From positions 1 to 8,912 of the forward strand of contig CAJYKO010000004.1 in NCBI GenBank assembly GCA_913775215.1: a stretch of 8,912 nucleotides of DNA. Direction: 5' to 3'. The position numbers and the translations under genes were made by a program. The notes under the pieces are model-generated. The model did no database searches and was not told the DNA's origin. It was given only the letters and a program-made list of their open reading frames with translations. How positions within the stretch are numbered: the first letter of the stretch is position 1; each line of letters starts with the position of its first letter. Positions 1-5,947 of this stretch are shown here, piece by piece. The DNA comes from an uncultured Devosia sp. (GTDB lineage Bacteria > Pseudomonadota > Alphaproteobacteria > Rhizobiales > Devosiaceae).

Positions 1-405
1 ACTGTGCTCCGCCATGTCGCGCCCAAGGAGCGCCGCGTTAGCCTCGTTGGACTGCAGGTGCTCTACTCAGGAATCTTCAATGGATTCATGATGATACCAA
101 CCTTTGTGATACCGAATGTCGAGCAGATAGCGATCCTGCTCGGTATCGGTTTGCTCGGTGGCGTCGGTTCCTTGCTCCTCATTCAGGCGAGCAAGCAGAC
201 ACCGGCAAATCTGATCGCGCCGGTTCAGTATAGTCAGCTGATCTGGGCGATCCTTTTCGGCGCACTGTTCTTCGGGGAATATCCAGACTGGATCGCGGTT
301 GTCGGAATGCTGATTGTCGTCGGGGCGGGGCTGATGAATGTGCTCAGCGAGAAGCGACCAATCCGCTGGAAACCGCGGGTGTTCTTCTTCCGGATCGGTG
401 AGTGA
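1..405 (+). CDS. EamA/DMT-family membrane transporter, C-terminal part (5' end outside window)
   Basis: This is the last 134 residues of a small-molecule permease of the drug/metabolite transporter superfamily, which normally has two five-helix EamA repeats of about 140 residues each in the inner membrane. The frame is open from base 1, so the gene starts upstream; the GTG at base 4 is an internal valine. Hydrophobic stretches at about residues 15-37, 42-63, 72-92 and 97-115 fit the last four helices of the second repeat. The pattern of a helix ending in 'LLIQASKQTPANLIAP' followed by 'QLIWAILFGALFFGEYPDW' and 'GMLIVVGAGL' is typical of the EamA repeat, including the Pro and Glu-Tyr-Pro positions. 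A basic tail (residues 116-134) should be cytoplasmic. The substrate cannot be read from the sequence; amino-acid or metabolite export is common in the family. The gene converges on alaS, with a hairpin between them. Confidence 0.85.
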   Translation, partial: TVLRHVAPKERRVSLVGLQVLYSGIFNGFMMIPTFVIPNVEQIAILLGIGLLGGVGSLLLIQASKQTPANLIAPVQYSQLIWAILFGALFFGEYPDWIAVVGMLIVVGAGLMNVLSEKRPIRWKPRVFFFRIGE

Positions 406-465
406 TCCGGTAGCATTCCGTTATCGTCGACGCGCTGATAGCGGCGAGTTGGTTATTGAAACGAC

Positions 466-493
466 AAACCCCGCACCGATGGCGCGGGGCTTT
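466..493. terminator. Probable bidirectional terminator between the transporter gene and alaS
   Basis: CCCCGC (469-474) pairs with GCGGGG (484-489). Inside the loop CC/GG (476-477 with 481-482) can pair around GAT. The stem is flanked by AAA on the left (466-468) and TTT on the right (491-493), so both transcripts would end in a short U run. It lies in the 110-base gap between two convergent stop codons, where a shared terminator is expected. The U tracts are only three long, so termination may be weak. Confidence 0.65.
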
Positions 494-515
494 GCACTTT
501 TGAGCCTTTGTCGGA

Positions 516-3155
516 TCAGATCAGCGCGCGGATCGCGGCGACGGCATCTTCGGCCTTGCTTGCATCCGGACCACCACCCTGGGCCATATCCGGACGGCCG
601 CCGCCACCCTGCCCGCCGAGTGCAGCAGTCGCCGACTTGATCAGCGTGCCGGCAGCGTATTTGCCAGTGAGATCTTCGGTGACGCCGATGGCGACCGTAC
701 CCTTGCCGTCTTCGCCCTTGAGCACGATGACGACGACGCCCGAACCGATGCGCTTCTTTTCAGAATCGACCACGGTCTTGATGTCTTTGGCGGCGACGCC
801 TTGGACGACGCGACCGACAAAGGTCACGCCATTGACGGTTTCGGTGGCGTTGCCACCTTCGCCGCTGCCGCCGAGGGCGAGTTTCTGGCGTGCATCGCTC
901 AGCGCCTTTTCTGAGCTCTTGAGCTGGTTCTGCAGGGCTTCGATACGTTCGAGTACTTCGTGGGTGCCGGAGCGAAGAAGGCCCGCGGCCGAGGCCACGA
1001 TGTTGACATTGGTATTGCCGCGGTGACGCGCGGCTTTGCCGGTCACCGCCTCGATGCGGCGAACGCCGGCAGCCGAGGCCGTCTCGGTGACGATCGAGAC
1101 AAGGCCGATATCGCCAGTGCGGCGAACATGGGTGCCGCCGCAGAGTTCGACGGACCAGCCGAGGCCATTGCCAGTCGGCTCGCCCATGGAGACGACCCGA
1201 ACTTCATCGCCATATTTTTCGCCAAAAAGGGCGCGAGCGCCGGATTCCTTGGCTTCTTCGACACCCATCAGGCGCGTTTCGACTGGCGTGTTCTGAAGGA
1301 TGATTTCGTTGGCGATATCTTCCACTTCGGCGATTTCCTGCGGGGTCATCGGCTTGGTGTGGACGAAGTCGAAGCGCAGGCGATCGGCGGAAACCATCGA
1401 CCCCTTTTGGGCGACGTGATCGCCGAGCACGAGGCGCAGGGCTTCGTGCAGCAGGTGGGTTGCCGAGTGGTTGGAGCGGATCGAAGAACGGCGTTCGTGA
1501 TCGACGACGAGCTCGACAGCCTGACCGACCTTGAGCGTGCCTTCGGTGACCTTCACCTTGTGGCTGAAGACGCCGTGATGCTTTCCGGTGTCGAGGACGT
1601 CTGCGGAAAAGCCCTCACCCTTGATCGTGCCGGTATCGCCGACCTGACCGCCGCTTTCGCCATAGAACGGAGTCTGATTGACGACGACGACGCCTTCCTG
1701 ACCGTAAGCGATCGAAGCGACTTCAGCGCCATCGACCAGCAGCGCCTTGATCTCGCCTTCGGCGGTTTCGGTTTCGTAGCCGAGGAACTCGGTTGGGCCC
1801 AGCTTATCGGCAAGGCCGTACCACACGGTATCGGTTGCAGCTTCACCCGAACCGGCCCAGTTCTTGCGGGCTTCGGCCTTTTGCTGAGCCATGGCGGCAT
1901 CGAAGCCGGCCTGATCGACGGTGATATTGCGCGAGCGCAAAGCATCCTGGGTCAGATCGAGCGGGAAGCCATAGGTGTCATAGAGCTTGAAGGCTGCGGC
2001 GCCGTTGAGCACATCGCCTTCGCCAAGACCGGCAGTCTCGGATTCGAGAATTTGGAGGCCACGGCCGAGCGTCTTGAGGAAGCGACCTTCTTCGAGACGG
2101 ACGGTTTCGGCAATCATGGCTTCGCCACGGCTCAATTCCGGATAGGCTTGGCCCATTTCGCGGACGAGCGTCGGCACGAGCTTGAAGATCGTCGGCTCGC
2201 TGGCGCCCAAGAGCGTTGCGTGACGCATCGCGCGGCGCATGATGCGGCGGAGGACATAGCCGCGGCCTTCATTGGAGGGCAACACGCCCTCGGCGATGAG
2301 GAAGCTCATCGAACGGAGATGATCGGCGATGACGCGGAGGCTACGGTTGCCGGGGCCGTTGACGTCCGAATTGGTGGCGTTGGCAGCGGCCGAGATCAGC
2401 GCCTTGAAGAGGTCGATATCGTAGTTGTCGTGGACGCCCTGCATGACGGCGGCGACACGCTCAAGACCCATGCCGGTATCGATAGAGGGACGCGGCAATC
2501 CGGTGCGCGAACCATCGGCATGCTGCTCGAACTGCATGAAGACGAGGTTCCAGATTTCGATCCAGCGATCGCCATCCTCATCCGGCGAACCCGGAGGGCC
2601 ACCCCAAACCTTGTCGCCGTGGTCATAAAAGATTTCCGAGCACGGACCGCAGGGACCGGTGTCACCCATCTGCCAAAAATTCGACTTGGCGCCGAGGCGA
2701 ACGATGCGGTCTTCCGAGAGCCCGGCGATCTTTTTCCAGAGCTCGAGCGCTTCGTCGTCGTCCTGATAGACGGTGACCATCAACCGCTCGCGCGGCAGGC
2801 CCCAATCCTTGGTAAGCAGGTTCCAGGCGAGTTCGATCGCTTGCGGCTTGAAATAGTCGCCGAACGAGAAATTGCCCAACATTTCGAAGAAGGTGTGGTG
2901 GCGCGCGGTGAATCCGACATTGTCGAGATCGTTGTGCTTACCGCCGGCGCGGACGCATTTCTGCGCCGTCGTCGCCGTCGAATAGGGGCGCTTTTCAACG
3001 CCGGTAAAAACGTTCTTGAACTGCACCATGCCAGCATTGGTGAACATCAGCGTCGGATCGTTGCGCGGAACGAGCGGGCTCGACGCGACGGCTTCATGAC
3101 CGTTGCGGGCGAAGTAATCGACAAAGCTCGAACGGAGATCGTTTACGCTGGTCAT
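516..3155 (-). CDS. alaS: Alanyl-tRNA synthetase (class II)
   Basis: It charges tRNA-Ala with alanine in the cytoplasm and clears mischarged Ser/Gly-tRNA-Ala. The protein has 879 residues, close to the family's usual 870-890. The N-terminal class II aminoacylation domain covers about residues 3-245 and contains 'SSPLVPRNDPTLMFTNAGM', 'RHHTFFEMLGNFSFGDYFK' and 'DTGMGLER'. A helical tRNA-recognition region follows to about 460. The editing domain has the zinc-site motif HxxxH (H563, H567) and CxxxH (C672, H676, in 'ELCGGTH'). A short coiled region at about 735-760 leads into the C-terminal DHHA1/C-Ala domain with 'GGQGGGGRPDMAQGGG'. All key motifs are present and nothing looks truncated. I chose the ATG at 3155; an in-frame TTG lies directly upstream at 3158 and would add one residue. 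The Shine-Dalgarno is poor (GAAAG about 8 bases upstream). It lies downstream of recA on the same strand, but the recA terminator separates them, so alaS probably has its own promoter. Confidence 0.98.
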   Translation of the reverse strand: MTSVNDLRSSFVDYFARNGHEAVASSPLVPRNDPTLMFTNAGMVQFKNVFTGVEKRPYSTATTAQKCVRAGGKHNDLDNVGFTARHHTFFEMLGNFSFGDYFKPQAIELAWNLLTKDWGLPRERLMVTVYQDDDEALELWKKIAGLSEDRIVRLGAKSNFWQMGDTGPCGPCSEIFYDHGDKVWGGPPGSPDEDGDRWIEIWNLVFMQFEQHADGSRTGLPRPSIDTGMGLERVAAVMQGVHDNYDIDLFKALISAAANATNSDVNGPGNRSLRVIADHLRSMSFLIAEGVLPSNEGRGYVLRRIMRRAMRHATLLGASEPTIFKLVPTLVREMGQAYPELSRGEAMIAETVRLEEGRFLKTLGRGLQILESETAGLGEGDVLNGAAAFKLYDTYGFPLDLTQDALRSRNITVDQAGFDAAMAQQKAEARKNWAGSGEAATDTVWYGLADKLGPTEFLGYETETAEGEIKALLVDGAEVASIAYGQEGVVVVNQTPFYGESGGQVGDTGTIKGEGFSADVLDTGKHHGVFSHKVKVTEGTLKVGQAVELVVDHERRSSIRSNHSATHLLHEALRLVLGDHVAQKGSMVSADRLRFDFVHTKPMTPQEIAEVEDIANEIILQNTPVETRLMGVEEAKESGARALFGEKYGDEVRVVSMGEPTGNGLGWSVELCGGTHVRRTGDIGLVSIVTETASAAGVRRIEAVTGKAARHRGNTNVNIVASAAGLLRSGTHEVLERIEALQNQLKSSEKALSDARQKLALGGSGEGGNATETVNGVTFVGRVVQGVAAKDIKTVVDSEKKRIGSGVVVIVLKGEDGKGTVAIGVTEDLTGKYAAGTLIKSATAALGGQGGGGRPDMAQGGGPDASKAEDAVAAIRALI

Positions 3156-3412
3156 CAACTAGCTTTCATGCGCAGAGGGACGCGGCGCGCGTCCAGAAAG
3201 AAACGTGGCTTTCTATCGTGGCAACCGCTGGACTGTCCAGCATTGCGGCAATATTGGGGTGGAAGAATATGGCACCCGGCCCTTGCCCAGCCCTATCATC
3301 AGTGCAGGACCTGCCCCGGCAATTGATATCACCTCCGCATGGACAACCAAGATAAGGCGGGTGGTGACAGTAGAGCGGACCATCCCGTGGACATCCGCAC
3401 CTTAAAATCATC
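3156..3412 (-). other. alaS upstream/leader region, no confident gene
   Basis: With the recA terminator, this makes a stretch of over 300 bases without a clear gene. Read on the - strand it should hold the alaS promoter and 5' leader, but I could not settle on one promoter with good -35 and -10 hexamers. It contains a perfect palindrome (3227-3241), a smaller one (GCAGG-A-CCTGC, 3303-3313), a strong Shine-Dalgarno-like sequence at 3328-3336, and a 21-codon reading frame at 3394-3329. There is no T-box-like or alanine-rich leader visible. Confidence 0.5.
3227..3241. repeat. Perfect 7-1-7 palindrome upstream of alaS
   Basis: GCTGGAC-T-GTCCAGC is a perfect inverted repeat with a one-base centre, ending about 70 bases upstream of the alaS start codon. 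The one-base centre makes it a better DNA operator shape than an RNA hairpin. In E. coli, AlaRS is known to bind a palindrome at its own promoter and repress transcription. Whether this element has that role is inference from position only. Confidence 0.5.
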
Positions 3413-3442
3413 AAAAAAAGACCCCCGCCTATGGCGAGGGTC
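3413..3442 (-). terminator. Rho-independent terminator of recA
   Basis: On the - strand, GACCCTCGCC pairs with GGCGGGGGTC around a three-base loop (stem arms 3433-3442 and 3420-3429), giving ten pairs with one G-U wobble. It is followed directly by seven U residues (3419-3413). It begins 27 bases after the recA stop codon. This is a textbook intrinsic terminator and separates recA from alaS transcriptionally. Confidence 0.93.
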
Positions 3443-3469
3443 AAAAACATGCATGGGACTGGCTGGAGG

Positions 3470-4543
3470 TTATTCGTCGCTGCCGGCATCATCCTCGCCG
3501 CCGGCGACGAGGAGCACTTCACCGAGAAGCCCCGAGCTTTCGCGCACACCCTGCTCGATGGCCGCAGCCGCTTCCGGATTGTCCTTGAGGAACTGACGGG
3601 CGTTTTCGCGGCCCTGCCCCAGACGCTGGCTATCCCAGGAGAACCAGGCGCCGGACTTGTCGACAATGCCGGATTTGACGCCAAGATCGAGCAATTCGCC
3701 AGTCTTGGAAATGCCTTCGCCATACATGATGTCGAATTCGACCTGACGGAATGGCGGGGCAAGCTTGTTCTTGACCACCTTGACCCGGGTCTGATTGCCG
3801 ACGATTTCCTCGCGATCCTTGAGCGCGCCGATGCGGCGGATATCGAGACGAACCGAAGCGTAAAACTTCAGCGCATTGCCGCCCGTGGTCGTTTCCGGCG
3901 AACCGTACATGACACCGATCTTCATGCGAATCTGGTTGATGAAGATGACGAGGCATTTTGACTTCGAGATCGACGAGGTAAGCTTGCGCATCGCCTGGCT
4001 CATCAGGCGCGCCTGAAGACCAGGAAGCGCATCGCCCATTTCGCCTTCAAGTTCAGCCCGCGGGGTGAGGGCAGCAACCGAGTCGACGACGAGAACGTCG
4101 ATAGCGCCAGACCGGACCAGGGTGTCGGTGATTTCGAGCGCCTGTTCGCCAGCATCCGGCTGGGAAATCAGCAGATCATCGACATTGACGCCAAGCTTGC
4201 GGGCATAGACTGGATCGAGCGCATGTTCAGCGTCGACAAAGGCGCAGATGCCGCCCTTGCGCTGCGCTTCGGCAATAACATGCAAAGCCAAAGTGGTCTT
4301 GCCCGAACTTTCCGGCCCAAAAATCTCAACGATGCGGCCCTTGGGGAGGCCACCAATGCCAAGCGCGATATCGAGACCGAGCGAGCCGGTCGAGATCGAC
4401 TCCACTTCGATTGCGGAATTTTCGCCCAGGCGCATGATCGAGCCCTTGCCGAAATTCCGCTCGATCTGGCTCAGCGCTGCCGCAAGAGCCTTGTCCTTAT
4501 CCATCGATCCACCCTCAACAACGCGAAGCGGCGAGCTAGCCAT
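3470..4543 (-). CDS. recA: Recombinase RecA
   Basis: RecA forms ATP-dependent filaments on single-stranded DNA, catalyses strand exchange in recombinational repair, and triggers LexA self-cleavage in the SOS response. The protein has 357 residues, usual for alphaproteobacteria. A short N-terminal oligomerisation helix is followed by the core ATPase with Walker A GPESSGKT (residues 76-83), Walker B 'VLVVDSVAAL' (about 150-159), and the L2 DNA-binding loop region 'INQIRMKIGVMYGSPETTTG' (202-221). The C-terminal tail is acidic ('GGEDDAGSDE'), as expected for the autoregulatory tail. The ATG at 4543 is chosen because AAGGAG (4556-4551) sits 7 bases upstream. A longer frame exists back to 4624, but those 27 extra residues do not look like RecA and would run into the promoter region. 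One small oddity is Lys196-Cys197, where I would expect Asn at the first position. Two LexA-like boxes upstream indicate SOS control. Confidence 0.98.
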   Translation of the reverse strand: MASSPLRVVEGGSMDKDKALAAALSQIERNFGKGSIMRLGENSAIEVESISTGSLGLDIALGIGGLPKGRIVEIFGPESSGKTTLALHVIAEAQRKGGICAFVDAEHALDPVYARKLGVNVDDLLISQPDAGEQALEITDTLVRSGAIDVLVVDSVAALTPRAELEGEMGDALPGLQARLMSQAMRKLTSSISKSKCLVIFINQIRMKIGVMYGSPETTTGGNALKFYASVRLDIRRIGALKDREEIVGNQTRVKVVKNKLAPPFRQVEFDIMYGEGISKTGELLDLGVKSGIVDKSGAWFSWDSQRLGQGRENARQFLKDNPEAAAAIEQGVRESSGLLGEVLLVAGGEDDAGSDE

Positions 4544-4560
4544 GATTTCTCTCCTTATTT
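4544..4560 (-). promoter_or_regulatory. Ribosome binding site that fixes the recA start
   Basis: On the - strand AAGGAGAG precedes the ATG at 4543, with AAGGAG at 4556-4551 and a 7-base spacer. No comparable site precedes the alternative in-frame ATG at 4624. This supports a 357-residue RecA over a 384-residue one. Confidence 0.85.
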
Positions 4561-4624
4561 CACGCTCTCGAGGGCCACGCAACGCGCTGGGTCGAGAGAT
4601 CAATGTCCACAAATCGTGCCGCAT

Positions 4625-4660
4625 TTGTTCTCATTATGTTTCAGTCCTGTCAAGGTACAA
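4625..4660 (-). promoter_or_regulatory. recA: Candidate recA promoter
   Basis: On the - strand, CATAAT (4638-4633) makes a good -10 hexamer, with TTGTAC (4660-4655) 16 bases upstream as a partial -35. A perfect TTGACA (4653-4648) also lies here, but the hexamer 17 bases downstream of it (GAACAA) is a poor -10. Either choice would start transcription about 80-90 bases ahead of the recA ATG and place both LexA-like boxes over the promoter. The exact hexamers are uncertain. Confidence 0.5.
4627..4641. promoter_or_regulatory. Second LexA-like box over the recA -10 region
   Basis: Read on the + strand it is GTTC-TCATTAT-GTTT, one mismatch from GTTC-N7-GTTC. It is in opposite orientation to the box at 4655-4669 and overlaps the candidate -10 CATAAT. 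Both share the start GTTCTC and a T-rich spacer. It could be a true second operator or a chance match; the motif is short. Confidence 0.5.
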
Positions 4661-4669
4661 AAAGAGAAC
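4655..4669 (-). promoter_or_regulatory. LexA (SOS) box, upstream copy
   Basis: On the - strand the sequence is GTTC-TCTTTTT-GTAC, one mismatch from the GTTC-N7-GTTC direct-repeat operator known for LexA of several alphaproteobacteria. It overlaps the candidate -35 region of recA, so LexA bound here would block transcription until DNA damage. Confidence 0.65.
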
Positions 4670-4729
4670 ATTTAGATTGACCTGACTGCTCACTTGTGCT
4701 GATTCTGTGCCTCAGCGAAGCGATGAATT

Positions 4730-4760
4730 TCAAAAGTATGATTTTTGACTGGACAGGTCA
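4730..4760. promoter_or_regulatory. Inverted repeats upstream of the GguC/AraD1-type gene, possible operator
   Basis: TCAAAA-N7-TTTTGA (4730-4735 and 4743-4748) overlaps a second symmetric element, TGAC-N7-GTCA (4746-4749 and 4757-4760). Both lie 60-90 bases before the start codon, where a promoter and regulator site should be. A partial -35 (TTGACT, 4745-4750) is present, without a clear -10. The arms are short and the assignment is weak. Confidence 0.3.
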
Positions 4761-4819
4761 GGCGCCCATGCGCTTTATGCCCTTCCAGCAGCCGAAGGGC
4801 CCAGGAGGCTAAGGAAGTC

Positions 4820-5815
4820 ATGCATCTGATCCAGTATTTCGACGACAATGGCACCCGCGCCGTGGGCGTGACGCGCGACGGAGCAACTCGCAAGGTCGAG
4901 GGCGTCAGCAGTGTCTATGAACTGGCTCAGGCAGCGCTGACCGGGCTCGGCGGGCTGGCTGCCGCGATCGACGCGCGCGGCCTTGGCGCTACCGTGGATA
5001 AGGCAGCGCTCCTGGCCGAAGGCCGGTTGCTGGCACCGATCGACCATCCCGATGCGACGCATCTGCATGTGACGGGCACGGGCCTCACCCATCTCGGCTC
5101 TGCGGCCACTCGCGACGCGATGCATAAGGCCAATGGCGAAAAGCCGGCGGGTGAGCTGACCGACAGCATGAAGATGTTCCGAATGGGGCTCGAGAACGGC
5201 AAGCCGGCCGGCGGCGAAAAGGGCGTGCAGCCCGAGTGGTTCTATAAGGGCAATGGACATATCGTTTCCAATCCCGGCCATCCGATCCCCTCGCCCTCCT
5301 TTGCGCTCGACGCCGGCGAAGAGCCCGAAATCGCCGGCATCTACCTGATCGATGCCAATGGCCAGCCGCGCCGCCTCGGCTTTGCGCTCGCCAACGAATT
5401 TTCCGATCACGTCACCGAGCGGATCAACTATTTGTATCTGGCGCATTCCAAGCTGCGCGCCTGCTCTTTCGGGCCGGAACTGCGGGTTGGCGACTTGCCG
5501 AACCATATTGAAGGCATGTCGCGGATCATGCGCGATGGCGAAGTGGTCTGGGAAAAGCCGTTCCTCTCTGGTGAGGACAATATGAGCCACACCATCGCTA
5601 ACCTCGAATATCACCACTTCAAATATGGCCTGTTCCGCCAGCCGGGCGATGTGCATGTCCATATGTTCGGTACGGCGACGCTGAGCTTTGCCGACGGCAT
5701 TTCGACGCGCGAGAACGACATCTTCGAAATCGAGGAAGGTCAGTTCGGCCTGCCGCTGCGCAATCCGGTGCGGGTCGAGCAGGAAAAGCCGGTGTTGATC
5801 AACGGTCTCTACTGA
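4820..5815 (+). CDS. GguC/AraD1-type fumarylacetoacetate hydrolase-fold protein
   Basis: The 331-residue protein has the fumarylacetoacetate hydrolase C-terminal fold, whose members are metal-dependent hydrolases, decarboxylases or dehydratases acting on 2-keto acids. The wording ('MHLIQYFDDNGTRAVGV' start; 'LTHLGSAATRDAMHK'; 'NPGHPIPSPSFALDAGEEPE' region; 'HMFGTATLSF') matches what I recall of the GguC/AraD1 group, often found beside sugar or sugar-acid catabolic genes; the activity is not settled from sequence. Likely metal ligands are E168 and E170 in 'GEEPEIAGIYL' and an acidic residue in 'ALANEFSDH' (E193 or D196). I chose the ATG at 4820, preceded by AGGAGG (4803-4808) and AAGGAA (4811-4816); a longer frame from 4745 adds 25 residues that do not fit the family. 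It is transcribed divergently from recA, ends in a strong terminator, and is followed by an aldo/keto reductase, which suggests a role in aldose or aldonate breakdown. Confidence 0.87.
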   Translation: MHLIQYFDDNGTRAVGVTRDGATRKVEGVSSVYELAQAALTGLGGLAAAIDARGLGATVDKAALLAEGRLLAPIDHPDATHLHVTGTGLTHLGSAATRDAMHKANGEKPAGELTDSMKMFRMGLENGKPAGGEKGVQPEWFYKGNGHIVSNPGHPIPSPSFALDAGEEPEIAGIYLIDANGQPRRLGFALANEFSDHVTERINYLYLAHSKLRACSFGPELRVGDLPNHIEGMSRIMRDGEVVWEKPFLSGEDNMSHTIANLEYHHFKYGLFRQPGDVHVHMFGTATLSFADGISTRENDIFEIEEGQFGLPLRNPVRVEQEKPVLINGLY

Positions 5816-5837
5816 GCCGTTGTATCGAGCCAGGAAT

Positions 5838-5868
5838 GGCCTCTCGCTGAAAAGCGAGGGGCCTTTTT
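5838..5868 (+). terminator. Rho-independent terminator after the GguC/AraD1-type gene
   Basis: An 11-pair stem (5838-5848 with 5853-5863, one G-U pair) closed by a GAAA tetraloop is followed by five T residues (5864-5868). It begins 22 bases after the stop codon. It makes read-through into the aldo/keto reductase gene limited, so the two genes are probably separate transcription units. Confidence 0.93.
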
Positions 5869-5901
5869 ATTGAGGCAGGAGCGGCACTGCTTTACTCGGC
5901 G

Positions 5902-5919
5902 CAACTAACATGTCAGTTG
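5902..5919. promoter_or_regulatory. 18-bp near-perfect palindrome, candidate operator of the aldo/keto reductase gene
   Basis: CAACTAACATGTCAGTTG is a palindrome with a single mismatched pair (A5907/C5914) centred on ACATGT. It ends 28 bases before the GTG start, between the upstream terminator and the ribosome binding site. Size, symmetry and place fit a dimeric repressor such as a GntR- or LacI-family sugar regulator. No regulator gene is in the window. Confidence 0.6.
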
Positions 5920-5947
5920 TTTTGGAATGAGTTGAGGGAGGTTTCTT

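Noticed and set aside
960..3326. A 788-codon open frame on the + strand opposite alaS
   Set aside because: It lies wholly antisense to an unmistakable AlaRS with all motifs intact, has no recognisable domain, and its Asp/Glu/Ala/Gly/Ile-rich wording is what the antisense frame of GC-biased codons gives. Stop-free antisense frames are common in such genomes.
3159..3412. T-box or alanine-rich attenuator in the alaS leader
   Set aside because: No T-box consensus, specifier stem or terminator/antiterminator pair was visible, and the short frames present are not rich in alanine codons. T-boxes are also not expected in this group.
3166..3762. A 198-codon - strand frame overlapping the 3' end of recA and the alaS leader
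   Set aside because: It overlaps recA in another frame, runs through the recA terminator, and has no family resemblance.
4544..4624. N-terminal extension of RecA by 27 residues
   Set aside because: The extension does not resemble RecA, would begin inside the LexA-like box and promoter, and lacks a ribosome binding site, while the ATG at 4543 has AAGGAG at ideal spacing.
4775..5662. A 295-codon - strand frame opposite the GguC/AraD1-type gene
   Set aside because: Antisense shadow of a well-supported gene; no motif, no ribosome binding site, and composition typical of reversed codons.
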